NCBI GenBank assembly: GCA_038496675.1
Contig: CM076653.1
Location: 18,057,133 to 18,121,132, forward strand
Origin: Rachycentron canadum
Lineage: Eukaryota; Chordata; Actinopteri; Carangiformes; Rachycentridae
Reading direction: 5' to 3'
DNA: 64,000 bases
This document shows, piece after piece, positions 48,801-62,400 of this stretch. The stretch's first letter is position 1; every line of letters starts with the position of its first letter. The position numbers and the translations under genes are program-made. The notes beneath the pieces were generated by a model. The model did not search any database and was not told where the DNA came from. It worked only from the letters and a program-made list of their open reading frames with translations.

Positions 48801-49936
48801 CACGAGGATTCTGATTAATCGTGTGACCGCCCCTCGTTTTGCATTTTACACAATCTCACGGCGCCACGGTGAGATGTGTGAGGTGTTGTGCCACTTTTGG
48901 CAAGCTGAAAAGATGTAGCCCAAGGAAGAACAAGTCGAAAGTATGAGGGAAAAAAAAATATGACCAGGGGACGTGATAAAAAATTATCAGCCAGTGTGTT
49001 TTCCTGTTTGGTTTTAATCTACATTTAATTAAATTCTTATCTGCTGTGTGCTTATGGCTGCATCTGAATGGCGAGGCTGCATTCATTATGAATGGTAAAA
49101 TTGAACTCAGTACATTGTGTGTGGCCCAATAAAGAAACAAGACTCTTATTGCAGTGCATGCACAAGCTCCGACAGACATGCGGAAAAAATAAGTCAATTA
49201 AGATCGGTCTTTAAATTACTGCTGTAGCAAAACAAGGGGCGGGAGCATGCTCCATAATAGAATCCTGACAGGAGAGAGAGCACAGTTGACTGTTGTTAAT
49301 ATACATCCCATTTGATACAGCCAATTGTATTAGCCTGTTTATGGAATGCACACAGTTGATGCACACTAGATTTACTAGTCTGTCATGATAGTTCATAATC
49401 GACAGTGCTGGAAAAAAAAAGTTGACTTCTATGAATGTAGAGGTCAAATGAAAAATGGCTGAGCAGTATAATATGAGTTCCTCATAAAGATTCTGCTGGT
49501 TTATCTGAATGTTAGAGGTCAACAGCAAAGGTCAATGAATGAATATATAGACAATATGTGGGCCAGAGCAGATACTGAAGAGTTAAATCCAAGGGAGTAC
49601 AGAAAGGAGAAAAAAGAAGACTCAGCTCCAAAATTGTAATACTATTGACAAAAGACACACAGCTTATAAGGGGCGGGCGGCACTTCATAAGCTAAGAACA
49701 ATATCCCATAGGCAGCACCCCGGAAAACGGAAAAAGACCCTGAGCCGATACTACAAAGTTGGGCCCCGGCAAAATCCCTAAATCTTCCCGTTTGCTTATT
49801 CCAAGCAGCGTGGGGGGAGAGGGAAGCTCCCTACTGCCTGCCCATGTTTACAGAGCCGTTCTCATCTCTAGGCCTTGCTCATCCACGGCACTGACACACG
49901 GTGTCGACATGATTAGGGGTCTGTCTTTGCATAGGG

Positions 49937-49937
<1 letters not shown>

Positions 49938-49980
<43 letters not shown>
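49938..49980. repeat. (GT)n microsatellite
   Basis: About 21 uninterrupted GT units. Confidence 0.95.
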
Positions 49981-49983
<3 letters not shown>

Positions 49984-51220
49984 GGGTGGAGGATCGGCAG
50001 ATGAATGACTTTGGTGCATCGGAGAGGGATCACAGCAGATAATCACTCCCGACTGCTGTGCCGGAGCTCTCAGATCTGGTCTTTAAAATAATGTTCGGAG
50101 TCAAGTCTCTCCAAAGCCTTTTTTGCAGGTTATCTTCTGCATTTTATGTTTGCTGTTTAAATCTTAACAGGACACAAGTAGCAAGAGAGAGCAAATATGT
50201 CTGGAGTTGGAGGAAGCGGAGTGGAAATGTTATTGCGAGGGGTTAAGATTAGCTGGAGCAAGGGGCTGAGGAGATGAAACTCCTCTCTATTCCAATGGCT
50301 TTCATTCCTTGAGAAAAACTTGGGATGTTGAATTTAACCTTGGGAGGCTGGCTTCCTGTAAGAAGTATGGAGGGGGATAATGAATCTGACCTCTCACTAA
50401 AACTGACATCATTCAAAGGCTCAAACACAAGACAAACACCAAATCTACTTAAGTACATTTAAATACAGATCACCACAAGCACACAGACAGTATGAATACA
50501 GTACAACATAAATTCCAATATCATAAATACTGCTATCACACAAACAGAGGAGCCATAAAGTACGGCTGCCTGTGTCTGGGACTATAAACCTCTGGCGTTG
50601 CTCATAGGGAATAAACACACATGCACAATTTACTGCACTAGATCCCCCCTTTGTTTATCTTTTAAATAAGCACACTTTATCACTCTCCTGCATAAGCAAA
50701 TTGCATGCAATGTGTGTTGTTTTAACATTTGATATGCTGTCCAGAAGATTCATTTCTCCCTACAAATTCAATTGTCTTTGCAATATCCTGCTGCCATAGG
50801 CATCAGGCCCCATCACCTGTTCGTTATCACTGGCCGTCCTGTTTGGGAGCTCTTGAAATGGTGCCATGGCATTGACTCTCAGTTAACAGCAGGTCTCTGA
50901 ACTTCTCACGGCTGATGGCGGAGGCTGGAAAATTACGCTAACAACTAATTAACATCATAAAGAGCGTTTAAATGGACGGACGACACCTGCAACCTTCATT
51001 TGCACACGCTAACGCAGAATTACCTGTGTTTTTATTTTTGCAGATAACACATGCATTTTTTAACACCTTTTAGAATATTCATCTCCGTGGCTGGCTTTAG
51101 AATTGGCACCACTGTCCTTTTTACTATGTACTGTAAAAAAAAAAAAAAAAGGGAGAGAAGAAGCCACTAGGCCAAAATAATAATTGTCAACACAGAGTGC
51201 TGGCAGAATTCCTGAAGCTG

Positions 51221-51254
51221 TGTTTTTTTTTTTTTTTTTTGTTTTTTTTTTTTA
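51221..51254. repeat. Poly-T run with single G interruption
   Basis: Two T runs separated by one G, followed by AG. It resembles an extreme polypyrimidine tract on the plus strand, but no exon follows that I can support. Confidence 0.85.
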
Positions 51255-52442
51255 GTTTGTATGCACCTTATAAAAAGTGCACCGCCATATTTTGTGCCTG
51301 AAATAACACATCCCACTTCTAATTTCTATTTGAATGTAAAATATTTCCAGGCAGCAGACATGGACCTCTAGTTACTGGTCCGAATAACAAAGTGCTGCCT
51401 GTCAGTCTGAGACACTTTGCTGGCTGGCTGAACTAAGCTTCTTTAGACTGACATGTCTTCGACAGTGGCAGCCTCAGCTTCCTCTGGCAGGCTCCTGGAC
51501 TCCTTTCTCCCTCCAGCTCCCAGCCTCACAGTCTTTCACCGGAGATGACCACAATACAGTCAAGTATCCGTGTTCTCGGCGCTCTCCCTGTGTCTTTCCT
51601 TTAAAAGGTCTGAAACAGCGGCTAACTTCCACAGGACGGTAATGCACTCACACCTCATTACAGAGCCACATTATGGACTACAGCAGTAATACGGCTTTAA
51701 TCTTCTCCAAATCGTTATAAATGTCAAGCTGGGGCCAGGGACTTCCCAGTCTACTGCACCAATGGCTTAGCCTGCTATCCCCTCTTTTCCGTATTAGCTA
51801 TAGCCAGAGAATTACATTCACTGCCAGATCCCCAGGAACTTTCAACCCCTTTGTTCCAACATTCAATGCACCATTAACATACCCTTTGAAATTGTCTCTC
51901 CCCCCTCCCCAAAAAAAGCCCCAAACAGCTAAATATGAAAACAGTTGATACCCCTACCCTGCCACATACACCACCCGTACCTCCCCCTTCTTTTCCTTAG
52001 CCTCTCCTAATGAGACGCAACATCCCTGTCTCTCCACTGAAGGATCCAGACTTTCTGTGTGATAGAGAGACTGCGGCTGTTTATTAATAATGAATTTGGA
52101 TGTTTGCGTGTGGAATGTTATCAGTGCGCACACAATCCCACCAATAGTTTGCCCTGATGGGGTAGCTGGGTTCCTCATTAGCAGAACATATTTAATCCAG
52201 AAGTTTCTTATCAAATGTCACACCTGCATCTCTAAATGGCATTTTCACATTCATTCGCCTGTATTTGGGAGATGAGGCTCCAAGGTGCTTTGCAGAGATT
52301 AAGAAGGAGAGAGAGTGCAAGCTTATTTTATCATTTAGCGGGTCTGGAAGGAATCCAAGGAGTTTTTGTCTTGTTGTTGTAATTAGAAAGCCTTTTAAGT
52401 GATAACGCCTGCATAGGAATATGAATATGTAGCGATCAGACC

Positions 52443-52900
52443 AGCCCCCCCCAAACCCACCCCCCAACACCCNNNNNNNNNNNNNNNNNNNNNNNNNNNN
52501 NNNNNNNNNNNNNNNNNNNNNNNNNNNNNNNNNNNNNNNNNNNNNNNNNNNNNNNNNNNNNNNNNNNNNNNNNNNNNNNNNNNNNNNNNNNNNNNNNNNN
52601 NNNNNNNNNNNNNNNNNNNNNNNNNNNNNNNNNNNNNNNNNNNNNNNNNNNNNNNNNNNNNNNNNNNNNNNNNNNNNNNNNNNNNNNNNNNNNNNNNNNN
52701 NNNNNNNNNNNNNNNNNNNNNNNNNNNNNNNNNNNNNNNNNNNNNNNNNNNNNNNNNNNNNNNNNNNNNNNNNNNNNNNNNNNNNNNNNNNNNNNNNNNN
52801 NNNNNNNNNNNNNNNNNNNNNNNNNNNNNNNNNNNNNNNNNNNNNNNNNNNNNNNNNNNNNNNNNNACCCACCCCCCAACACCCCCCTCACCCCATCTCT
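52443..52900. repeat. C-rich repeat spanning an assembly gap
   Basis: N fills 52473-52866 (394 bases). The 18 bases before the gap (ACCCACCCCCCAACACCC, 52455-52472) recur exactly after it (52867-52884), both within a C-rich run. This suggests a tandem C-rich minisatellite that could not be assembled, or overlapping contig ends that were not merged. Open frames running through the N block are artefacts. Confidence 0.85.
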
Positions 52901-53078
52901 CTCTTTCTCCCTCTCTCTCTCTTCTCTCTCTCTCTGCTTTTTTAAATTGTTGAATGCTGAGTTTTTGTTCTATGTACAGCAAGGATTAACTCAGAGGCTT
53001 CAAAAGTTTAATGAAAGACTTGAAAGTGTTCACGTTTTCTTGTTTCTGACTGTGACTATTTTTCTTTTTTCTGTGCAG

Positions 53079-53230
53079 ACATGACATCAGTAGAATTTTT
53101 GTCTTCATACCTGAAGCCTAAAGGATGAACTTCACTTTCATTCTGGAAACATTTTAGCAGCTGGACTTCATGCATTTTATGACACCTATCCAAAATTAAA
53201 AGGACTGTTTAATAAAATACACTATACAGT
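53079..53230 (+). ncRNA. Candidate terminal exon of antisense transcript
   Basis: A strong acceptor (tatttttcttttttctgtgcag) ends at 53078. It is followed by about 130 bases without a long frame and AATAAA at 53211-53216. Joined to the donor at 45179 the frame stops at once (Q-T-stop), which fits a non-coding RNA. The pairing of these two exons is inference. Confidence 0.25.
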
Positions 53231-56200
53231 GCTGTTCCATTGTGAATCATGAAAAGAAATAATATTCAGCCTGAATTGAGCCCTGGCACACATTTAAAAT
53301 CAGTTGAGAATTGAGGCTTTCCAAAAAAAAAAAAACACCCCCAAAAAACATTTCCTGTTACAATGCTCCTCTTCAGGTGTAGAAAATGGAGCAGGTATGC
53401 AGTCTCCCCTCTCAGTAGTGGCATTTAGTCCTTGCGTATATCCAGAAAAGCTGCTGCTAACCATCGGGCCAGAGATAAGTGCAAAACTGAGAAGTATTGA
53501 TCCAGTAATAGTGGTTCACGCTTTGACTCTGACACCTTAACCCTGCAGACATAATGTCATAGCCTCTTATCCTTTCCTCTTAACACAACCTGCCTATCTC
53601 CCACAAGCTGTCACCTCTAGTAATACGCTTCTCAAAAGCTCCCTTAAATCACTGAAATCATTGCACTTTCAGACATTATTTATTTTCCCACCTCTTAAAA
53701 GTGAAGCGTGATTTACAGTTTGGTAAAAGGTTGCGTCTCCACCTTCCTCAGCCCCAACCCACCTACCCACCCACCCACCCCACCATCACCACCACCCTCC
53801 ATTTCCCACTAGACTTACTAGGGCTTTCTGTCAAGGTAATTCCATTTATACCATTGTAAGAGCTGCTACGTTGCAATTACTATGTTAGGTCTGTATAATT
53901 GTGTTGGCTTACAGCGCATGACAAATACAGTCGAGCTAGACCCTGCATAGTGATCCCAGATGTATGCTGGTTTAGACGTTTTCATTAATTGAAAGCGTCA
54001 CTGTGTAACAGTGCAGTATTACACTCTGGCAGGTATGAATGAAGCCTAATACAGCTTAATTACTCTACAGCTAAATATGCATTGTGGGGAACCCTTATGA
54101 GGGTTTTTTTATCTGTTACAAATCACAAGTTTAAACCACTGGAGGGTGGGAGTGATAATTAGTCTGGATTTAAGCATCCAGAATCCTAATAGAAGAATGC
54201 TTCAATGAATGCAAACATCTCCCTCACACACAAAAGACTGTACATGATCAGACGTTTTGCCCAAACTTTTTTGATCGATGTGTTTCAAAAGGCTGCCACA
54301 AGAGCGTCTAGGCCACCGCTGAAGGATGCCAAACGTTGACATTATATGCAAATTTTGTTTATTATCTTGCAGGCAGCACAGATCCTGCCTCGGTTGGGGC
54401 TGGTGCAGCCCACAGCAACTTCCAAGCAAGGTTTATGCACAAGGGTTTCTAATTAGCTCTCTGAGGGCCGCAGTTAGTGCAGCACTTTTCACAACAGCCG
54501 TTGGGAAGTTGAACACTAACTTGGAGGGCTCCATATGTTGCCCAGGAGGCCTGAGAGACAGACTGATCCTGTGTGTTTCACATTAGGAGACACTATGTTC
54601 ACTCCTGAGAGCGGCTTTTCATTCTTCTGTGGATGGAGAGGGAAAAGGAGGAAAACCAACGAATGGCCATTAGTTATGTATCTCTGGGCTGCCTTCATTT
54701 AAAATATAGCCTTTTAAATATGAGGCCCTTGATGCATAGGAAATCAATTCAAACTAAGATAATGAGGCAACTATAAATACAACACATGAAAATGTGATTT
54801 CTAAATTTCAACTTTGTCCTTGGCTGGCTAAAAGCTTTAAGTTGGAACAACTTGAACATTTATCTGAACAAGTGAATTTCAACTGATTTACATAGCAGCT
54901 GCAGGTGATAAGGAGGTGGCTGGTATAGGGATGGTGGGTGGAGAGGACTGAGGTTCAAGGAATACAATGTCGCATGTCTGATCAGGTTTGGGCAACAAAA
55001 CATTTTGATTCATGTGTTTAGTTTAAATGTGGACCAAGTGAAAAGTTTCATGCTTTCATGTCACTGAACACAATCTCAACAGCTGCTGTGACACAATGTA
55101 AACATAGGCCTAAAATAGTGATTTTTCTGAAATGTGAATATTGTATCGCAAAATTGGACAACGAATCAAAACGTAACATATCAACATTCTGTGACCTGTC
55201 AGATTTAATAATAAAAATTTTCTATTGCAAACATACATTATATATATAAACATACACATGATTTGTAGGAGACTGGGCTGGTAAATTTAGATAATTTATA
55301 TAATCTTTGTACTAAAGCTGCAAACCACTGAAAAGTGACTAAGGCCAAGTGATGATCTCTTGTCAAACATTAAAAAACAAATAAAGTCTATCTCAATCTG
55401 AAAAGTTACTCACTTCTGATTCACTGCTGTCCATTAAAAAGTGCAGAAACCTGAGCTTAGATATCAGCAATATCCATGTAGAATCAGTTTCTTCCTCATA
55501 GTACTCAGCTAGCCCTCATCTCCAGGTTCTCACTGAGCCTCTGCACAAAGCTCTGATGATCCTCTCTCTCTTTTGAAAGCTGATTTTCACTGAGGAAAAC
55601 CCTGCTTCACCCTCCCTCTCTGCTCTTTCTTTTCTGAATTGCCATCTCACTTTTCCTGCCTTCACTCTCAATCAGCACGCGTTCTGCTTTTGACCCCGGT
55701 GGCGCAAAAGAAGACGATGTGCCTCATTAAATGAGGCATCACACTGGCTTTCTCAACTTATTGTCTCTTGCACCTTATCCAGCCCTTCATCTTAAACTCA
55801 GAATAAATTAGAACGATAACGATCGAGCGTGTGCCATTAGTCTCAAATGAAGTGGTTAACGCATTAAAAAAAAAAAAAAAAAAAAGCGGGGGGGAGATAA
55901 GGCGAGATCTGATGTCGATTCATAAAAGGGAAGGCAGATTGTTGTAAAATGGCAGATAGACTGTGCAAATTGGGTGCCGAGATCATGAAGCAATGTTATT
56001 ACCAAATTAGCTTGTGCTTTTTTTCCCGCCCTTACTGATCACAACCCCGGGAGGAATGGCAGAGACACTATTGTGTGGCGCTCACAGACATTATTCTTTA
56101 TACAAATACTTCAAATTATACAGGAAGCACTGATGCTGCCTTTACCTCTAAGATGTATTTGCTTTTAATTCATACATTCGATTGTGACATTTTAAACAAT

Positions 56201-57390
56201 TTCTCTATTGAGACTCAAGGCATTATGGGCCAAATGGCAGTCCTGAGTAAATAGAAAATGGAAGGGGATGGGGTCTAGATAAGAGAATACAGTGTTTGTT
56301 CAAGTCGAGTCTGCTGCTACTGTTGGCGAAGGAATGTCTTTTGTTCTCAGGTGAAGCTTGGTCTCTATCTAATGTTTAGTCATGGCCTTACAGCTTAATA
56401 GTTTTAATATTGAGCGGAATAATTTGTACCAAAAAGAGACTTTCAGAGGAAAATCTTTTAGCTAAACTTGGAAAAGAAAATGAGGACAATGGCCCATTTC
56501 AGCACAGAGGACAATTATCATGTAAAAAAAAAACAAAAAAACAAAAAACAAACCGAGTGACACATCGCAGGCCGAGGTAGCATCACTTCTTTCTGAAGAA
56601 GACAAACTGGTGGATTGAAGGTCTCTTGAATCTGGGCTGTCGCTGGGGGTAGGGGAGCTCTTGTAATTTGCAGAACTGAATCCATGGAGCGGGCATAAGG
56701 GAATAAGTTGGAAAGGGAAGAAGACAGAGAACAAACCTGGCAGGCATGTTGAGGCCATGCCAGTCCTGCCTGCGCCACGCGGTGTGGCAGGGGGGCAGTG
56801 CCAGGAAATGTGGCAAGAGGAGGAAAGATCAAACAACAAGGGCTGCAGATCTCCACCAATCTGCTCTGTATTAATGTCAGAGCCAAGGAGCAGCTGAACC
56901 AGACGTGATCCACAATGTGTGACAGCGATGCATGTGTGTGTGTGTGTATGTGTGTGTCTATATGACCATTCGCCGCAAACTGGACCAAATTCATAATGGC
57001 CTGGTGGCACGAGAGACAACTCAAATCTGTCATAGGGTGTGAAACATTTTTACAACTTGTCTTCAAAAACTTGAGGACAGCGAACATTTGAGAGTTTGCA
57101 TTTTTAACTTCTTCACTGTTAGTGTTTCGAATACAAGCAGCGTCCATTCTGAGGTGTTTTACATGTGTCTCTGGATGTCTGACACACAGTAGCCCATGAT
57201 GGAGTGTTGGGAACCTGGTGCCTGTATCGACACGCCTCTCAGCTCCAGTGGGCTGCACACCCAGGCCTGCATCCTGCTCCAAAAACTTGTTCTGTATAGC
57301 CGCAATAAAGCAAGCAGACGGCAAATGAGCTCCACGCTGCCATCGCTCCCTCCCGGACAGATGGCAAAATTAGACAATATGCTTTCCAAA
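53231..57390. other. zfpm2 intron, no exon seen
   Basis: Unique sequence with a CCCA/CACC-rich patch (53755-53800), a poly-A run at 55866-55885 and a TG tract near 56934-56957. A minus-strand frame of 268 codons (56518-57324) is long for chance but has no domain, contains a His-Thr run from the microsatellite and ends in poly-Phe from an A-rich stretch. Confidence 0.5.
53755..53800. repeat. (CCCA)n / (CAC)n simple repeat
   Basis: Tandem ACCC and CACCAT/CACCAC units. Confidence 0.85.
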
Positions 57391-57636
57391 ATTACACTGA
57401 AATCACATGGCCACGTGTCTGTCTGCCTGCCTGCCTGTCTGTCCATCCTTCAGCCTGTCTCTTCTGCACGGCATCCCTGCTGTCTTTGCTGGGGTGTGGC
57501 ATCTGGGCAGGGGCAGCACAGCCTTGTTTGGGGATGATGAGGAAGACAGAGCCAGCCTCATTGCCGTTGATTGATATCGGAGCGCTGCGACGGGATGTAG
57601 GGCCAGCAGGAGCATTGGTGGATGTGGGGGAGAGAA

Positions 57637-57690
57637 CGGGGGTGTTGGGGTGGTGGTGGTGGGTGGGTGGGTGGATGGAGGAGGTAGGGG
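57637..57690. repeat. G-rich simple repeat with quadruplex potential
   Basis: GGTGGTGGTGGGTGGGTGGG-type sequence with closely spaced G-triplets on the plus strand, matching the G4 pattern. Confidence 0.7.
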
Positions 57691-59027
57691 ATGTAGCTGG
57701 GGAATGAGCCTGTTTTATGACAATGCATGATGAACAGCCTGCTATTTGGAGTGCATCTGCAGGAGCCAGTTTGTAGCGCTGGGTCCTTGGAGAGATGTGG
57801 GAGGAGAGCAAATGTTTGAGGAGCGGACTTCTGCAACTGCTGAATCTCCCAGAGCTGCGTGTATTTTGGGAGTGACACAGAGCATCTTATGACAATATTA
57901 GCCTCTATCCCTCCTTGTCTTTTTGAATAGAATCTTGAACTGGAGACTGATAATGGTATCTCCGGCTGATAGGGGAGTCTCCGCTGTGAACTGGGAAAGG
58001 CCTGCTGTTTTCAGGGAATCGCTGTTAAAAATCTTGTCTGAGGGAAATTACGTTATTCCTCTGCTATACACAGTGTGAGATAGAATTGCAGAAGTTGGCA
58101 GCTTGACTATCTTGTCATGTAAATAATTCAACAAAGTGGCCTTCCTCTTGCCCCCCAAAAACACACAAAAAACCCCACCCTTTTCATTGTTGTACAAACA
58201 GAGAATTTACAATATATCCTAGTTTGGTATAGCCACGAAACATAGGTATATGAAATATTTATTATGACTGTGGGTCTCATATGAAGACAGACTAGAAAAA
58301 AATAGGACCAATCTGACCCAAAAATCTAAAATATAATGATGCAAATGAACTTCAAAGTATTAAATGCATTTAAAACTCACCTCAAGCTCAGCTGCAATGA
58401 TTAAAGTATCAATCTGAAAGTGAAAAAAATCCTGTAATTAACTAAATAAACATAAACACAGCCATTACTGGGATGAAAGTGGAGCTGCAGATGGCATGAT
58501 AGTCTGATTCTGGACTGACTCATCAGTATAGCAGCCAGACAAAGTGAGTAAAAATTAGGAAGTTACACCGCGGCTAAAAGAGTTGGGACTTTCTGAAGAG
58601 ACCAGTGGTATATATTCAGGAGAATGATCACAACCATTTGCTGGCTTTGATTGGCCTCCCGGTCTGTCGCTTGGGAGAAACCTCAGTCCCTTCGGTGACG
58701 GCTCTGTCTCTGTCTTTGTGCCCTGTTCAAGCAATTACGCCCAGCTACATGTTTTCATATGGGAATGGATGAGGAAGGGGAGGGAGGCGGTGGAGAGAGG
58801 GGGGGTGTCATGTGAAAAAGTCATTTTGGCGCTGCACTCTTCAGTTCCGGTCATGCTCTGTACCGACGCAAATTAAAACCTCCCCGGTAGCCTATGTAAA
58901 TATGCTGCCTACTGCGCTGCGCTTTAATGAGCCATGATATGAAAGACATCTAAAACCAATGGAAAATAACTGGCCACTTAAAGGTGGGGTGCATCTGACA
59001 GGTGACAGGTAGAGCTAGGTTTAAGAC

Positions 59028-59066
59028 AGGGTTGGGTGGTGGTGGTGGTGGTGGGTGGGTGTTGGG
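59028..59066. repeat. Second G-rich simple repeat with quadruplex potential
   Basis: GGGTTGGGTGGTGG..., then GGGTGGGTGTTGGGG: four or more G-triplets within a short span on the plus strand. Confidence 0.7.
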
Positions 59067-59394
59067 GTTTGCAGGATGATGGGGGCAGACCAGCTCTGGC
59101 ATTCAGGAATAATCTGGAGCTGTGCGCTGCAAGCCGGGGGAGAGTAACCAGGTTTTTAGCCTCAGGCATTTCAAAGAATTCTGGGTGGCTGCAGTGGAGA
59201 GGGAGAAGGGGGAGCAGGTGGGGACTGTGTGTGAGTGTGTGTTTGTGTGTCTGGGTACCTGGTGTGTGCTCATTTTTAAGGGGGTGGGATGTTGTTAGGT
59301 GAGAAGTGAAAGGAGACAGTTACTATGTCTCCTGCCTTGAGACACAGCTCATTGTCACCAACTTAAAAAATGTACATAATTTCCCTCTGTGCAG

Positions 59395-59448
59395 ACACAC
59401 TCACTCACACACACACACACATACACACACACACACACATACACACAG
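59395..59448. repeat. (AC)n microsatellite
   Basis: An AC array with two ACAT interruptions. Confidence 0.95.
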
Positions 59449-62400
59449 CCCTCAATCCTCTAATAACCTGTCTTCTAAAAACCTTACAAGGATTACCTAT
59501 CTGGAAATCTGCTTTGTATGCAGAATGTGATGGCGGAATGGAAATGAGCAACTGTTCAAGATGGCGCCTACCAAAAAGGGAACCACATCTGCACAAACCG
59601 ATTAATCCGAAACATTCAGAGGAATCTCAAGTCATTTACAATATCACAGAATCCATAATCAAGATTCACTGCCAGAGCCTGAGTCTGCGGCACAGAGTCA
59701 ATGCCCAGTTCAATGAGGGCTGATGGAATGTATAATTTCATGACAGATGCACGCATTCACAGGGGAACACAGGGTCATTTTAACATTCACAGGCAAAAAA
59801 ATACAACAACTTACCCTAGAAAGGAAATGCACACCCAATTATTAACGGGCGAAAGGAGGCAATGGCAAATGAAATATGTAAAGTGTTTGTTCACTGACAG
59901 CAGAGTATTCATACAATGCAAATGTATCATTATATACAAATGTTGCTATTAACAGGAACATATCTATGAAGCTCTTTAGAAACACAACATCCTATGGATG
60001 TGAATATGCGTCTCTAATTGGACAAATCCCTGTGTATGTCTAACATTAATTAGGATGATCATGTTTATCATAAAGATTATGGGCTTATTTGTTCTAACAG
60101 GTGACTCACTGTGAAGACACATTAGTAACAAACCACTGTGGTCTTGGACTCAGTGGGAGGAGACTGATTTCATGTGTGGCAACTTGAACGCAATGCATTT
60201 CAAATGTGAAAATGGGGCAAACAGATATGTAGATTTTTTCTAAAATCTGTGGCACGGTTTGTCGGTTTGAACCTTGCCAAGCCATGCTAAATCCAGTCTT
60301 TAAAGCCACGCAGCGAGCTTTAAAGGTAGGAGCCGGCTGATAGGCTGGTGAGATCCATTGTTGTTTGGCCATCTGACAGTCTAACTCATGAGGAAGGGGG
60401 AAACAGAGGAATGAGCCAGTGGGGTGCCTTATGAATTTAGACTAAGTTGAGATTCAACATTTGGGCCAAAACACACTCTCTCCTGTGAGCTGTCAACAAA
60501 TGCAAACCAAACCCACCAAGAAGCATCGTGGTGAAAAAACATTTTGCCAGGGCCTCTTTGTAATCTGTCATGTGGTTTTACATGGGGGCCACTTTGACAA
60601 CACATGCCAGCATCGCTTATCTGGGGTTAATGAAAGTCACAATTTGCAGACAAATAAGCAGCATAACATAGCTGTTTCAAATTAACATGTTTAAAACGGC
60701 TCTCATTGATATTTTTGTCTATATTCACAATGGAAAAAGAGAATAATCACAAAATTCTGCTATTTCCCTAAGATCCATACAGCTTTTTAACCTCTTTTAG
60801 CTGTTTATTTTGGTTTTATGGGCCATAGATTCTGCTCTTGTTTCTCCAGTTTCAGTAGCAGCAGCTTGTTTTTTAAGTAAAAAGGCTCAGCTACAAGCCC
60901 ACCTACATTAGTGATTATCTTGTGAACATAATGGAGCAGCTAGCAAGATACAGACCGAAATAAAACAAAACAAAAGAGACAACAAATATTACACTTACAT
61001 CCACGATGGTCAGAAAAATGACTCAGAATTATTGTTAATGTGTGTTGGTGATAACATCTTGTCTTATATCACTTGTTTTGAAGTTCCTCTGAGGAGAGAA
61101 AAAATAGTTACTGCAGCTTCACTCAAATTCATCGGAAACTGATGAGTGTGGCAAGAGGGTTCATTTTTTTCCCCACAGGCTCTCACAGTCATGAAACTGA
61201 GACACTGAAGCAAAAAAGTTTATGGTAGCTGCTGTGTGAAGATGCTGAGACATCTTTGGGTCTCTCTCTATCCTGCTTTCCCCCCAACCCTGATTGCAGG
61301 AAGGCTTTACAAGGAGCCATCTCTCGCCCTGGCAACTTTGTGTGACCTTGTGTGGCTGAATAAGACTGTAAAATTGATTCAGCTCCTGTAATAAAAGAGC
61401 ACACACATTATCAGCATTCTAATTATAATTAATACAGGCAGCAGCGGCGGGCCCATTATTTACGATGGGGGCCTATGGTAAGCAAACACAATAATAATCT
61501 GCTCCATATTTTTATTGATATGTTGATGAATGGCTCTCTTTCACACAAAACACCAATGGAATGTCTCAGTGGCCGATCATACAAGTGCTGATTATTTCAC
61601 TGCTAGTTTCCTTCACCCTCATGCCCCTCCCCGCCTCTCCTTTCCTGCAGCCTCTTCTCCTCACTCTTTCATTAGCCCTTTGTTTGTATCACCTTAAGTC
61701 CCTGACTCCAAACCTCATTACTGAGAGCTGGGTCAGGTGATAGAGTCAACTAACCTCCAGGAGGTGAATTACTGTCAGAATGAAGCAGTCCGACGGCAAC
61801 ATCACACAAACGTCTGCCTGTCCTGCAAAGAGACGCCCAGCACATTGTGTGCGAGGAGGCTGGAGGGAAGCGGTTGCAGCCTTTTTCAAAACATGTTGAA
61901 TGTTAATTTTTTTGTCAATAATAATTTGATTTTGAATTCATCCTATACTGGAAAGGCCAAATCACAGTCAATTTCCAGTTGACTTAACCTGTACAATGAT
62001 GCATTCTTCTAAGAAGTCCTTCGTTTTTAGATTTTAGACCCATCCTCTGTACAAACCAATGCTGTTACACTTTCTGTAAGGAAATAATAACTCAAATTTT
62101 ATTTATTCTTTACATTTGATTGTTTGCTGGATTTATCTTAGACCCCCAAATCATCTGGCCCTCCCTGAGTTAAATTCCTGTTCCAGTGGTTAAAAAAAGC
62201 CTTTATGTAAAGTTAAAATCATCCCCTCTCTGAATGGATTATATACTCATTACAGGATGTAGACCGCTGGCAGAGAATAATAGAATACTACTATATTAAA
62301 CAGTCTCTGAATATTCTCTATCCAATGAATATCTGGTTTACTGAGCACAAAAGACCCTACTGCCTCATAGTCAAAGTGTGTAAAATAAAAAGACAGCAAC

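Larger units (their letters stand above)
45180..52430. other. zfpm2 intron, middle part with GC-richer islands
   Basis: Two stretches (about 46540-46960 and 47520-47900) are clearly GC-richer than their surroundings and have no convincing codon structure on either strand. Such islands inside a long developmental-gene intron are candidate enhancers. Otherwise there is AT-rich unique sequence with homopolymers at 45806-45828, 51135-51150 and 51221-51254. Confidence 0.45.

Noticed and set aside
52192..52982. Long minus-strand frames across 52192-52982
   Set aside because: They run through the N block of the assembly gap and are artefacts.
56518..57324. A 268-codon minus-strand open frame, with a 185-codon frame overlapping it
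   Set aside because: It has no recognisable domain and includes a His-Thr run from a TG microsatellite and a Phe-rich end from an A-rich stretch. Two overlapping open frames point to low stop density rather than a gene.
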